From assembly GCF_001556105.1 (NCBI RefSeq), contig NZ_LSIF01000051.1:30646-94645 (forward strand): 64,000 nt of DNA, in the 5' to 3' direction. This document shows, piece after piece, positions 46,622 to 55,169 of the stretch (positions are counted from its first letter, which is position 1; each line of letters starts with the position of its first letter). The notes beneath the pieces are model-generated. The model was given only the letters and a program-made list of their open reading frames with translations, made no database searches and had not been told where the DNA came from. The position numbers and the translations under genes are program-made. This DNA is from Pseudoxanthomonas mexicana. GTDB taxonomy: Bacteria > Pseudomonadota > Gammaproteobacteria > Xanthomonadales > Xanthomonadaceae.

Positions 46622-48388
46622 ATGAAGGCGCGCACCGCGCGCCATCCTCCGTCCACGATGCGCACCCTTGCTTCGCTGTGCCTGGCGACGGCGTTGACCG
46701 CCGCCGCCGGTATCCCCGCGTCCGCCGCCGACCGCATCACCGGTCGCGCGTTCGCCACCCGTTCCGATGTCATCGCGCCGCATGCGATGGCGGCCACCTC
46801 GCATCCGCTGGCCACGCAGATCGCGCTGGACGTGATGAAACAGGGCGGCACCGCGATGGACGCGGCCATCGCGGCCAATGCAGCGCTCGGCCTGATGGAA
46901 CCCACCGGCAACGGCATCGGCGGCGACCTGTTCGCCATCGTGTGGGATCCGAAGACGAAGAAGCTGCACGGCTACAACGGCTCCGGCCGTTCGCCGAAGT
47001 CGCTGACGCTCGACTACTTCAAGCAACAGGGCATCACCGACATCCCCGCGCACGGTCCGTTGCCGGTCAGCGTGCCGGGCGCGGTCGACGGCTGGTTCGC
47101 GTTGCACGACCGCTTCGGCAAGCTGCCGATGCGCGACGTGCTGGCGCCGACCATCCGCTACGCGCGCGACGGCCATCCGGTGCACCAGACGATCGCCTAC
47201 TACTGGGACCGCTCGGTGCCGCGGCTGTCGAAGTTCCCCGGCTTCACCGAGCAGTTCACCATCGCCGGCCGCGCCCCGCGCACCGGCGAGATGTGGAAGA
47301 ACCCCTACCTCGCCGACACGCTGCAGAAGATCGCCGACGGCGGCCGCGACGCGTTCTACAAGGGCGACATCGCGCGCACCATCGACAGCTACTTCAAGGC
47401 CAACGGCGGCTTCCTGTCGTACGAGGACATGGCGGCCCATCACGGCGAGTGGGTCGAGCCGGTCAGCACCAACTACCGCGGTTACGACGTGTGGGAACTG
47501 CCGCCGAACGGGCAGGGCATCGCCGCGCTGCAGATGCTCAACGTGCTGGAAGGCTACGACTTCTCCAAGATCCCCTACGGCAGTCCCGAGCATGTGCATC
47601 TGCTGGTGGAGGCCAAGAAACTGGCCTTCGCCGACCGCGCGCGCTGGTACGCCGATCCCGCGTTCCAGCCGTTGCCCGTCGCGCGCATGATCTCCGAGCC
47701 GTATGCGCGTGAGCGCGCCAAGCTGATCTCGCCGGACAAGGTGCTGCGCGAAGTGCAGCCCGGCACGCCGAAGGAACTGGAGGAAGGCGACACCATCTAC
47801 ATGACCGTCGCCGACAAGGACGGCATGATGGTCTCGCTGATCCAGTCGAACTACCGCGGCATGGGCAGCGGCATGACGCCGACCGGCCTGGGCTTCATCC
47901 TGCAGGACCGCGGCGAGATGTTCGTGTTGAACGGCTGCGAGGGCGCCACGCCGCATCCCAACTGCTATGCACCAGGCAAGCGTCCGTTCCAGACCATCAT
48001 CCCGGCCTTCATCACCAGGGACGGCAAGCCGTGGGTCAGCTTCGGCGTGATGGGCGGCGCGATGCAGCCGCAGGGCCATGTGCAGATCGTGATGAACCTG
48101 GTCGACTTCGGCATGACGCTGCAGGAAGCCGGCGACGCGCCGCGCATCCAGCACGACGGCTCCACCGAACCGGTCGGCAGCGCCAAGGTGATGAGCGACG
48201 GCGGCGTGGTGCAGCTGGAATCCGGCTTCCCCTACGAAACCGTGCGCGCGCTGATGGATAAAGGCCACCACGTCGAATGGGCACTCGGCCCGTACGGCGG
48301 CTACCAGGCGATCAAGCGCGACCCGGACACCGGCGTGTACTACGGCGCCAGCGAAAGCCGCAAGGACGGGCAGGCGGCGGGGTATTGA
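46622..48388 (+). CDS. ggt: Gamma-glutamyltransferase
   Basis: The 588-residue periplasmic protein has a signal peptide (cut near PASAA) and the large-subunit motifs MAATSHPLATQIALDVMKQG, GNGIGGDLFA and GYNGSGRSPKS. The autoprocessing site is in GDTIYMTVADKDG, with Thr at the nucleophile position but with IYM in place of the common THY-S. The small subunit has SNYRGMGSGMTPTG and the PFQTIIPAFI segment. It hydrolyses or transfers the gamma-glutamyl group of glutathione. An alternative start is Met13 at 46658. The altered residues after the nucleophile suggest a divergent subgroup. Confidence 0.88.
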   Translation: MKARTARHPPSTMRTLASLCLATALTAAAGIPASAADRITGRAFATRSDVIAPHAMAATSHPLATQIALDVMKQGGTAMDAAIAANAALGLMEPTGNGIGGDLFAIVWDPKTKKLHGYNGSGRSPKSLTLDYFKQQGITDIPAHGPLPVSVPGAVDGWFALHDRFGKLPMRDVLAPTIRYARDGHPVHQTIAYYWDRSVPRLSKFPGFTEQFTIAGRAPRTGEMWKNPYLADTLQKIADGGRDAFYKGDIARTIDSYFKANGGFLSYEDMAAHHGEWVEPVSTNYRGYDVWELPPNGQGIAALQMLNVLEGYDFSKIPYGSPEHVHLLVEAKKLAFADRARWYADPAFQPLPVARMISEPYARERAKLISPDKVLREVQPGTPKELEEGDTIYMTVADKDGMMVSLIQSNYRGMGSGMTPTGLGFILQDRGEMFVLNGCEGATPHPNCYAPGKRPFQTIIPAFITRDGKPWVSFGVMGGAMQPQGHVQIVMNLVDFGMTLQEAGDAPRIQHDGSTEPVGSAKVMSDGGVVQLESGFPYETVRALMDKGHHVEWALGPYGGYQAIKRDPDTGVYYGASESRKDGQAAGY

Positions 48389-48406
48389 GGGAAGCGCGAG
48401 TGACTT

Positions 48407-48491
48407 ATAGGTTGGGGTGAACGGAGTGAACCCCAACATCGTGGCGACGAAACGTCCACCTGTTGGGCTTCGCAAGCTCACCCCAACCTAT
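48407..48491. repeat. Palindromic repeat pair (GGTTGGGGTGA type)
   Basis: The left element (48407-48437) folds on itself as GTTGGGGT...ACCCCAAC around GAACGGAGTGA. The right element (48462-48491) is an inverted relative ending CACCCCAACCTAT. They lie between ggt and a broken gene. Confidence 0.8.
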
Positions 48492-48527
48492 GGGATTGAT
48501 GCGTCATTCACCCAAGGAGCGGTGCGC

Positions 48528-48956
48528 ATGAAAACGATCGCGATTGCGTTGACGCTGGCGGGACTGCTGTATGCGTTGCCGGGCAGTGCCACCAGCCTGT
48601 GCTTCGATCCTCCTGCGGCCATGCGGTTCGATGGTTCGAATGTCGTCGTCGTCGCTACAGTGATTGCCAAATCGGTCGAGCAGGAGGGCGGCGCCTGGCG
48701 GCAGGCGATACGCTGACGCGTCGACGAGAGCTGGAAAGGTATCCACTACAAGGGAAGTACCTTCAACGCACGCATCCTGACGCCGAGATGGGAAGACGTC
48801 GTGGTGGGTCAGGCCTTCCTGCTGACGCTGAGCGGTCGGGAGCCGTACGAGTGGATAACGTGCGATCCGGATCTCGGTCTCCTGCAAAAGTCGCTGGACG
48901 ACGTTCGGGTGATACAGGAGATCTTCAATGAGCGGCGTCGGCCGATAACGCGGTAG
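48528..48956 (+). pseudogene. Secreted protein gene interrupted by an in-frame TGA
   Basis: A frame starts with ATG at 48528 and a signal peptide (KTIAIALTLAGLLYALPGSA). It stops at TGA 48714-48716 after 62 residues. Reading on in the same frame gives 79 further sensible residues (RVDESWKGIHYKG, RILTPRWEDVVVGQAFLLTL, ITCDPDLGLLQKSLDD) to TAG at 48954. Proteins of this kind (a short exported domain with a WKG turn) would be expected to be continuous across the TGA, which fits a CGA to TGA or TGG to TGA mutation. I do not know the family. A sequencing error or recoding is possible. Confidence 0.65.
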
Positions 48957-48959
48957 CCC

Positions 48960-49063
48960 GTAGGATGGGTGGAGCGAAGCGATACCCATCGTCGCGTCCA
49001 GTCACTCGCCATGGTGGGTAGGTCGGCCTCGTCGTTGAACGCTTGCGGCCTCACCCATCCTGC
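48960..49063. repeat. GTAGGATGGGTGGAGCGAAG-type palindromic repeat
   Basis: The left element (48960-48990) reads GTAGGATGGGTGGAGCGAAG and ends GATACCCATC. A degenerate inverted copy ends CTCACCCATCCTGC near 49063. It separates the broken gene from the next orphan gene. Confidence 0.75.
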
Positions 49064-49099
49064 GAACCATCAATGGCGTGAAACAATCAGCAGGCGATC

Positions 49100-49813
49100 A
49101 TGAAAACCAAGGTCAGCGCCAGAAACATCGCCCGGATGGTTGCACTGCCTGCACTGGTGATAGCCGTTGTCGTGACGATGCCCGTGGTTGCTGATCATCT
49201 TGAAAAACGGCAGGAGCAGCTCGACCGCATCCGGGCCGACAAGCAGACGTTGTACGACGCCCGGCTTCAACCTTGTCCGGAAGGTATCTACCAGCCGGGA
49301 CTGGAGGCCATCGTGGTCAGGTCAGGAGAAGTGGCCGTGGACATTTTTCCAGCGTTCCATCCGCCGGAAGGTTTCAAGCTCTCCGGTACAACCCTGTCTG
49401 GTTATGACGGGGTAAACGGCGTGTCTTACCCGCCACCTCCACCTCCACCGCCGGGGATCGTGTTGGCGCCCAATCCGCCGTCAGATGTCCCGCGTTTCAA
49501 GCAGCGTCCGCCGGTTGTCCTGGATCAGGAGATGGCAGGCAATGTGCTGAGGGTATTGAAGACAGAAATAGACGAAGCGGATGCGGAGCGCTACGTGGGG
49601 ATGGATGGTATTGGTTACGTCCTGAGGCATGGCGACAAGTGCGCGACCGCGTGGTCGCCCGAGCCTGGTACGCGCGCCCACAAGATTGTCGGCCTGGTTC
49701 ATGTACTCAACCAGTTGAGTACGGAAAAAGCCGAAAAAGGCGAAGCGCTGCAGAGGAACGTTGTCCAGCTGATCTCGGAGCTGGATGTCGATAGGCGTGA
49801 AGTTAGGAACTGA
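49100..49813 (+). CDS. Hypothetical exported protein with polyproline run
   Basis: A 237-residue protein with an N-terminal hydrophobic segment (VALPALVIAVVVTMPVVA) that is either a signal peptide or an anchor, a coiled helical start (DHLEKRQEQLDRIRADKQTL), and a run of eight prolines (residues 110-117). The rest is mixed and I recognise no family. Codon use is less G+C-rich in places than in the core genes, and it sits among palindromic repeats, so it may be an accessory gene. Confidence 0.6.
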   Translation: MKTKVSARNIARMVALPALVIAVVVTMPVVADHLEKRQEQLDRIRADKQTLYDARLQPCPEGIYQPGLEAIVVRSGEVAVDIFPAFHPPEGFKLSGTTLSGYDGVNGVSYPPPPPPPPGIVLAPNPPSDVPRFKQRPPVVLDQEMAGNVLRVLKTEIDEADAERYVGMDGIGYVLRHGDKCATAWSPEPGTRAHKIVGLVHVLNQLSTEKAEKGEALQRNVVQLISELDVDRREVRN

Positions 49814-49849
49814 CGCATCTACGATCCGTTTGCGGACAATCTCCGCATC

Positions 49850-49871
49850 GGTGGGCCAAGGCCCACCCTAC
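49850..49871. repeat. GGTGGGCCAAGGCCCACC palindrome
   Basis: GGTGGGCC-AA-GGCCCACC is a perfect 18-bp palindrome followed by CTAC, so on the minus strand it reads GTAG plus palindrome, in the manner of a single REP unit. It lies 18 bp before the DUF1653 gene. Confidence 0.7.
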
Positions 49872-49889
49872 GAATACGAGGACACCACC

Positions 49890-50132
49890 ATGGCCACACT
49901 CTCCGCCATCCCCGAACTCACGCCCGGCCTCTACCGCCACTACAAGGGCAACGACTACGAGGTCGTCGCGGTGGCACGGCACAGCGAGACGCTGGAGCCA
50001 GTGGTGGTGTACCGCGCACTGTACGGCGAAGGCGGATTGTGGGTGCGGCCGTGTGCGATGTTCTGCGAGGAGGTAGTGGTGGACGGGCAGTTGGTGCGCC
50101 GCTTCGCGCCGGTCGAGTCTTCACGGGAGTGA
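49890..50132 (+). CDS. DUF1653 small protein
   Basis: The 80-residue protein contains the DUF1653 pattern PGLYRHYKGNDYEVVAVARH, then EPVVVYRALYGEGGLWVRP. It is a single small beta-rich domain of unknown function, sometimes fused to hydrolases. The start at 49890 gives the usual length; the longer frame begins inside the previous gene. Confidence 0.85.
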   Translation: MATLSAIPELTPGLYRHYKGNDYEVVAVARHSETLEPVVVYRALYGEGGLWVRPCAMFCEEVVVDGQLVRRFAPVESSRE

Positions 50133-50133
50133 G

Positions 50134-50385
50134 ATGCGCATGGAAAGGTGGTCGAAACTACGAGTCTGGATCAATCGCGACGATGGGCGGCTCTACCAGG
50201 TAGGCAATGCATCCATCGGACCACTGAGCATCCTCGGCGGCCTTGCCATCATCGCGTCGTTGGTCCTGTCGCAGTTGCACCGGCATGCTGATCTGCATGT
50301 GGCTTGGCCGATTGCCGTGGGGATCGTCGGCGTCGTGTTGTGGTTTCTCGGCGGCTCCCGCGATCAACGTCACGATGACGTCTGA
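50134..50385 (+). CDS. Hypothetical small membrane protein
   Basis: An 83-residue protein with two hydrophobic segments (IGPLSILGGLAIIASLVLS and WPIAVGIVGVVLWFLG) and a basic, charged N-terminus. It starts 1 bp after the DUF1653 stop. I recognise no family. Confidence 0.5.
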   Translation: MRMERWSKLRVWINRDDGRLYQVGNASIGPLSILGGLAIIASLVLSQLHRHADLHVAWPIAVGIVGVVLWFLGGSRDQRHDDV

Positions 50386-50426
50386 CCGTTTCGGCATCGC
50401 CATACATCAATAGCCCAAGCTTCGAC

Positions 50427-50972
50427 ATGACCACCTACATCGCCCTGCTCCGCGGCATCAACGTCGGCAAGGCCAAGCGCATCGCGATGGCGGACCTGCG
50501 TGCGCTGCTGGAGGAACTTGGTTACACCGACGTCGCCACGCTGCTCAACAGCGGCAACGTGGTGTTCCGCTCCAGCAAGAAGACATCCGCGAAGATCGCG
50601 GCGGAGATCTCTTCGGCCATCGCGGCGCAGCTCACGATCGACGTGCCTGTCATTGTTAAGTCGGCGAAGGACCTCGCCGCCATCATCGCTGACAACCCGT
50701 TCGCCGACACGGCGACGGATCCGTCGCGCCTGCTGGTCGCTTTCACGCCAGATGCGGGAACGCTGTCAGCGCTCGACGCCATTGCGCCGAAGGTGGTCGC
50801 GCCCGAGCAGTTCCTCGTCGGCACGCACGCCGCCTATCTGCACTGCGCCAGCGGCATCCTCGACAGCAAGGCCGGTGAGGCGCTGGTGGGCAAGGCAGGC
50901 AGGGCGGCTACCACGCGCAACTGGACCACCGTGTTGAAACTGCAGGCGCTGGTCGACAAGATCGATGCGTGA
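50427..50972 (+). CDS. DUF1697 protein
   Basis: The 181-residue protein begins TTYIALLRGINVGKAKRIAM and continues with LLNSGNVVFRSSKK, the signature of the DUF1697 family. Members are soluble cytosolic proteins of unknown function. The stop overlaps nothing; a membrane-protein gene follows after 36 bp. Confidence 0.9.
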   Translation: MTTYIALLRGINVGKAKRIAMADLRALLEELGYTDVATLLNSGNVVFRSSKKTSAKIAAEISSAIAAQLTIDVPVIVKSAKDLAAIIADNPFADTATDPSRLLVAFTPDAGTLSALDAIAPKVVAPEQFLVGTHAAYLHCASGILDSKAGEALVGKAGRAATTRNWTTVLKLQALVDKIDA

Positions 50973-51008
50973 CGCCCCGCTTCCCCCTCCAGCCCGGGAT
51001 ATTCAAGG

Positions 51009-51446
51009 ATGACCATCACCCGTTTCCGCGCCCTGTTGATCGCGTCCTTCCTATCGTTGGTTGCCGCATTGGTGGCTGGTCTGCTTCCGGGCGGATACTC
51101 GCCCGCGCTGGCCGATGCCTATGCAAACGAGTCTTCGCCATGGCTCCTGATGGACGACTGGGCACCCATTGCCCTTCTGCTGACCTTGTTGGCAGTGCTG
51201 ACATTGCTGGCGGCGGCGGTGGCCGGCTTCATCGGGCTCTTCCTGCTCGCGCGATGGGGGCGCACGCTGTCGCTTTCCCTGACGCTGCTGGGCCTTCCGC
51301 TGTATCTCGTGCTTGGTCCGATCTTGATGTTGCCGCTCGAAGCGATGTTCACCGAAGCATCGGCGCTGCTGTGGGGCGCTGGCCTGGCGCTGGCCTACTA
51401 CTCACCGGTCGCGACGCGCATCGAAACGGGCGCTGCCGGCTCCTAA
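51009..51446 (+). CDS. Hypothetical integral membrane protein
   Basis: A 145-residue protein with four hydrophobic segments (LLIASFLSLVAALVAGLLP, IALLLTLLAVLTLLAAAVAG, LSLTLLGLPLYLVLGPILML, LLWGAGLALAYYSPVA). No family is recognised. The ATG is at 51009. Confidence 0.6.
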   Translation: MTITRFRALLIASFLSLVAALVAGLLPGGYSPALADAYANESSPWLLMDDWAPIALLLTLLAVLTLLAAAVAGFIGLFLLARWGRTLSLSLTLLGLPLYLVLGPILMLPLEAMFTEASALLWGAGLALAYYSPVATRIETGAAGS

Positions 51447-51466
51447 CCATCGCCGACGTTCTTCTG

Positions 51467-51783
51467 TTCCATGACGAGGCCATTTTCCTCGACATCCGAG
51501 GCTCTCCTGCCTCACCAGCAAGGCTTTCTTCCTTGTCATGGAACAGAAAAGCCTCGTCGTCTCACCTCAATGCTTCGTCATCGCACATAAGTGCTTCGGC
51601 CGGCGCACCTCGATGGCGCGTCATCTCACGGCAATGCTTCGTCGACTCACTTCAACACCTCGTCATGGCACCTCAATGCCCTGCCAGCGAAGCAAAAAGC
51701 CTTGCCAACGAAGCAGAAAGCCTCGTCAGCTCACCTCAATACATCGCCGTGGCAGCTGAAAGCCTCGATGTCGCCTGTCGCGA
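51467..51783. repeat. Degenerate 21-bp tandem array (minisatellite)
   Basis: The 371-bp gap between two convergent genes is filled by about 14 imperfect copies of a 21-bp unit; the best-preserved copies begin CCTCGTC and end CACCTCAATG. Clear boundaries are at 51510, 51531, 51552, 51573, 51594 (a 22-bp copy), 51616, 51637, 51658, 51679, 51700, 51721, 51742 and 51763. A second version of the unit ends GAAGCAGAAAG. Read in one plus frame (with a one-base shift at 51594) the units encode a heptad of the type SSSHLNA or LPAKQKA, so the array may be a decayed coding repeat. Confidence 0.75.
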
Positions 51784-51817
51784 CGTGCACGTCGATGCCC
51801 GCGCCGGCGGGCCTGCG

Positions 51818-53545
51818 TCAGAGATCGAAGCCGAGCAGCAGCGGGTCGTGGTCGGAGCTGCGGTAGGGCACGGACGCGTCGCCGTCGGCGTAGCCCTGCG
51901 CATCCTGCTCGTCGGCATTGATGTGCCACTCCGCCGCGCCACGCAGCTGCTTCGCCAGTGAGGGGCTGAGCAGGGCGTGGTCGAGGCGGCCGGTGAGGCC
52001 GTTGTAGACGTAGGAGTAGGGCTGCTCGACCTTGGCCTGCTTGAACGCATCGATCCAGCCGGCGTCGTCGCGCAGCCAGCGCACCGGGTCTTCCATCGCA
52101 TAAGCGTTGAAGTCGCCCAGCATCACGATGCGGTCGCTGCGCGTGCGGGTGGGGTCGGTCTTCAGCCACGCGTCCAGGCGCTTCGATGAATCCAGCCGCA
52201 GCGCGTTCCAGCAGCCGGCGCCATCCTTCTGGTCGGCATCGCCACCGCTGGCTTCCGAACAGCCTTTCGACTTCAGGTGGTTGGCGACCACGACGAACGG
52301 CGTGCCATTGCCGCGCACGAACGCCTGCGCCAGCGGGCTGCGGCTGCGTTCGCCGAACGGGCCTTCCTGCAGCGTGGCCGGCTTGCCGGTCGGCTTCACC
52401 TTGTCGCTGCGGTAGATGATGCCGACGCGGATGCTGTCCGGGCCGGGGCCCTGCGTGGCATCGACGAAGCGCCACATGCCGCCGTTCGCGTTCAGTGCCG
52501 TGACCAGCTGCGCCAGGCTGGAGTCGGCGCCGTAGCCGTCGTTCTCCAGCTCCATCAGCGCGGCGATGTCGGGATTCAAGCCGCGAATGGTGGCGACCAG
52601 CTTCGCCAGCTGCGCTTTCAACTGTCCGGGCGTCTTGGCGCCGCGTTCGGTGGGGAAGCCGCCGCCCTTGCCGTCGCCGTTGAACAGGTTTTCCAGGTTG
52701 AACGCCGCCACGCGCACGTTGCCGGCGACCTGGGGGGCGGCCGGACGCTGCGGCGCGGCGATGGTCGGAGCTTGGGTGAGCTGCAGGCGCCAGCCGCCGG
52801 GGCGCTGGTCGACGATGCCCTGTACGCCGGTCAACACGGTGCCGGTGCGCAGTAGCTGGCCGTCCTTCACGTACCAGACGGTGGCGGGGTCGCGCTTGGC
52901 GCTGCCGTCGTCCAGCAGCAGGGTGCGGCGGGCGTTGTCGGCCGCGAGGCGCTTGGCCTCCGCGCTGCCGGGCGTGGCGAGTTCGCTGGGCTGCCACAAA
53001 CGGCCGTCGAAGCTGGCGATCAGTTCGCCGAAACGTTCCAGCGTGTGCGTGCCGCTGAGGGTGAGCGGGGCGTCGATGCGCACCAGCATGCCTTCCAGCG
53101 CTTTCCAATCGCGTGGCTGGGCGGTGAGCACGGTGAGCGGCAGCTCGTTGATGCGTTGGACGGTGTCGATCTTGGGCGCATGCAGGGTCGTGAGCGTGCT
53201 GTCGCCACCGGTCTTGCGTTCACCGACGATGCCTCGCACGCGCACGCGTTCACCTGCAGAGATCGTCGGCGCGGGTGCGCCTTCTTCCAGGGCGACGAAA
53301 AGGGCGTCGGAGGTGTTCGCGTTGCCGTCGCCGCCGTCCTGCAGGAAGAAGCCGCCGAGGCCCTCGACGAACAGGCCGGTGACGACGCCTTCCACCGTCA
53401 CCGTCTGGCCGTCGAGCGGGATGCGCGCGCCTTCGCCCTGCACCTGGCCGATGGGGATGACGCGTGCGTTCGGCGTGGCCGCATAGGCGGGCAGCGCGAA
53501 GGTGGCGAGCAGGGCGAGGGTGGGCAGTGAGCGGGGAGGCGTCAT
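51818..53545 (-). CDS. ExeM/NucH-type extracellular endonuclease
   Basis: The 575-residue protein has a signal peptide (cut near ALPAYA), an OB-fold part (about 30-260: GQTVTVEGVVTGLFVEGLGG, GERVRVRGIVGE) and a C-terminal exonuclease-endonuclease-phosphatase domain with FNLENLFN, ALMELENDGY, NHLKSKG, MLGDFNAY, GRLDHALLS and SSDHDPLLLGFDL. This is the arrangement of the ExeM/NucH secreted DNases. It lacks the C-terminal membrane anchor that some ExeM proteins have. The Met at 53545 is chosen because the signal peptide starts there. Confidence 0.9.
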   Translation of the reverse strand: MTPPRSLPTLALLATFALPAYAATPNARVIPIGQVQGEGARIPLDGQTVTVEGVVTGLFVEGLGGFFLQDGGDGNANTSDALFVALEEGAPAPTISAGERVRVRGIVGERKTGGDSTLTTLHAPKIDTVQRINELPLTVLTAQPRDWKALEGMLVRIDAPLTLSGTHTLERFGELIASFDGRLWQPSELATPGSAEAKRLAADNARRTLLLDDGSAKRDPATVWYVKDGQLLRTGTVLTGVQGIVDQRPGGWRLQLTQAPTIAAPQRPAAPQVAGNVRVAAFNLENLFNGDGKGGGFPTERGAKTPGQLKAQLAKLVATIRGLNPDIAALMELENDGYGADSSLAQLVTALNANGGMWRFVDATQGPGPDSIRVGIIYRSDKVKPTGKPATLQEGPFGERSRSPLAQAFVRGNGTPFVVVANHLKSKGCSEASGGDADQKDGAGCWNALRLDSSKRLDAWLKTDPTRTRSDRIVMLGDFNAYAMEDPVRWLRDDAGWIDAFKQAKVEQPYSYVYNGLTGRLDHALLSPSLAKQLRGAAEWHINADEQDAQGYADGDASVPYRSSDHDPLLLGFDL

Positions 53546-53605
53546 GTCAGGCGACCTGTGAAGCGAGGCGGCAAGGGTAAACGGAAAGGGTGACGGAAGG
53601 ATTTT

Positions 53606-53636
53606 TCCCTCGCTCCCCGCAGGCGGGGAGAAGGGA
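53606..53636. repeat. CTCCCCGC/GCGGGGAG palindrome
   Basis: CTCCCCGC-AG-GCGGGGAG with flanking CCCT and AGGG is a palindrome similar to the repeat at 35579. It lies in the leader of the nuclease gene. Confidence 0.6.
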
Positions 53637-53667
53637 GATGACAGAGCAGGGTGAAAGCACCACAAAC

Positions 53668-53694
53668 AAAAACGCCGCCCGGAGGCGGCGTTTT
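53668..53694. terminator. Terminator after cytochrome c gene
   Basis: AAAACGCCGCC and GGCGGCGTTTT form an 11-bp stem around a 4-base loop, with flanking A and T runs. On the minus strand it follows the cytochrome stop at 53712. Confidence 0.87.
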
Positions 53695-53711
53695 CTGCAA
53701 GGCGATGCGCC

Positions 53712-54230
53712 TTACTTGCTGTTGGCCAGCATCCAGTCGACGGTGGCGCGGATCTGCTCTTCGGAGATGGCCGGGTTGCCACCCTTCGGAGGCATGATGC
53801 CGCCGTCCGGACCGGTGAACCCTTCGATCGCGTGCTTGTACAGGGTGTCGACGCCCTTGCTGGCGCGGGCGCCCATGCCAGCGGCGGTCAGCGTCGGGGC
53901 CTTGCCCACACCGTTGGTGTGGCAGGCGCCGCACAGGTTCTTGTAGATCTCGCCACCATCGAGCGTGCCGCCATAGGCGACCTGCGAGGCGGCAGCAGCC
54001 AATGCGGCCTGGGCGGCAGCGGCCTGGGCGGCGGCACCGGTTTCACCCGCGTAGACCGCGCCGGCCGGCGCGATGCGCGCCTCGGTGATCTGCACGGCCT
54101 TGGGGTTCACTTCCGGCGGCAGGCTGCCGTGCAGGAAGTACGCGCCGACGATCAGGCCGCCGGTGACCAGCATCAGGAAGCCGATCACCATCGAGAAATG
54201 CTTGAGGAATTCGAGGTCGTAGTTACGCAC
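53712..54230 (-). CDS. Membrane-anchored cytochrome c (c5 type)
   Basis: The 172-residue protein has one N-terminal membrane helix (FSMVIGFLMLVTGGLIVGAY), an Ala/Gln-rich flexible linker (about 63-83) and a single-haem cytochrome c domain with CGACH at residues 100-104 and a Met ligand in GGIMPPKGGN. This matches the c5-like cytochromes that carry electrons in the periplasm, anchored on the inner membrane. The flexible linker would let the haem domain swing between complexes. Confidence 0.92.
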   Translation of the reverse strand: MRNYDLEFLKHFSMVIGFLMLVTGGLIVGAYFLHGSLPPEVNPKAVQITEARIAPAGAVYAGETGAAAQAAAAQAALAAAASQVAYGGTLDGGEIYKNLCGACHTNGVGKAPTLTAAGMGARASKGVDTLYKHAIEGFTGPDGGIMPPKGGNPAISEEQIRATVDWMLANSK

Positions 54231-54370
54231 TTTCCACCTTTGGCAGCACGGCCGCGGGGCCGCGCATGGCTACGAAAACGGGGGCCGACGGGCGCCGGAG
54301 CGCCGCGGACAAGGCCGCATTATAAGCAGTGAGGCCGTCTTTGCCTCAACACCGGCGCGTGGCGGGCGGC

Positions 54371-55084
54371 TCAGGCGGTCAGGTAGACCTGCAGCGGCGC
54401 GCGCAGGGCCTGCAGCACGGTGCGGACCGGATAACCCGCGCCGATGCCCTGGCCCGACAGCGCCTGCTGCAGCACCTGCCGTTTCTCGCCGCCTTCGATG
54501 TGCAGGTACAGGTGGCCGGCATCGCGCAGCACCGGCAGGGTGAGGGTGATGCGGGGTTCGCCGGCGCCAGGCGCACGCATCGGCAGCACCGCGGTGCCGG
54601 TGGCGGGGTCCATCGCCTCGGCCAGGCGGTCGCCGCCGGGAAAGAACGACGCGGTGTGGCCATCGCCGCCCATGCCCAGCACGGCCACGTCCAGCGATGC
54701 CGGCAGATCGGCGGCGACCTCGGTCAGGGCGTCATCCGGGGTGGCGGTGGCGCGATACAGCGGAACGAAGCGGGCACCGGCGGCTTCGTGCTGCAGCAGG
54801 TGGTCCTTCACCAGGCGTGCATTGGAGCGCTCGTGGTCGTCGGGTACCCAGCGTTCGTCGACGAGGGTGACGGTGACGTTCGCCCAGTCCAGCGGCTGCT
54901 GCGACAGCGCCTGCAGGAAGCGGCGCGGGGTGCCGCCGCCGGACAGTGCCACGCTGGCGTGGCCGCGTGCTGCGATGGCGGCGCGCAGGTCGTCGGCCAC
55001 GGCCTGGGCCAGGGCCGTGGCGAGCGTGTCGCCATCGGGGAACGGGTGCAGCTGGATCTGCAGCGAGAGATCGGTGGGGGGCAT
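54371..55084 (-). CDS. pgl: 6-phosphogluconolactonase
   Basis: The 237-residue protein has the NagB/DevB-like motifs VALSGGGTPRRFLQAL, VTLVDERWVPDDHERSN and LGMGGDGHTASFFPG. It hydrolyses 6-phosphogluconolactone in the second step of the oxidative pentose-phosphate/Entner-Doudoroff route. It follows zwf on the same strand after 85 bp containing a hairpin. Confidence 0.93.
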   Translation of the reverse strand: MPPTDLSLQIQLHPFPDGDTLATALAQAVADDLRAAIAARGHASVALSGGGTPRRFLQALSQQPLDWANVTVTLVDERWVPDDHERSNARLVKDHLLQHEAAGARFVPLYRATATPDDALTEVAADLPASLDVAVLGMGGDGHTASFFPGGDRLAEAMDPATGTAVLPMRAPGAGEPRITLTLPVLRDAGHLYLHIEGGEKRQVLQQALSGQGIGAGYPVRTVLQALRAPLQVYLTA

Positions 55085-55145
55085 TGCGGGACTCGGGAGT
55101 GGGGGCTTCCCGGGGGAAGGCAGGCCGGCGTGCGCCGGAAGAAGA

Positions 55146-55162
55146 CCCCGCGGCGCGGGGTC
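55146..55162 (-). terminator. Hairpin between zwf and pgl
   Basis: ACCCCGCG-G-CGCGGGGT forms a short stem in the 85-bp spacer. With only short T-rich sequence beyond it, it may attenuate rather than terminate. Confidence 0.4.
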
Positions 55163-55169
55163 GAAGGCG

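Noticed and set aside
48714..48716. Selenocysteine codon in the exported protein
   Set aside because: No evidence of an insertion element was found by eye, and the expected residue by context is Arg or Trp; nonsense mutation or error is simpler.
51510..51783. CRISPR array
   Set aside because: The units are contiguous 21-bp degenerate copies with no unique spacers and no cas genes nearby.
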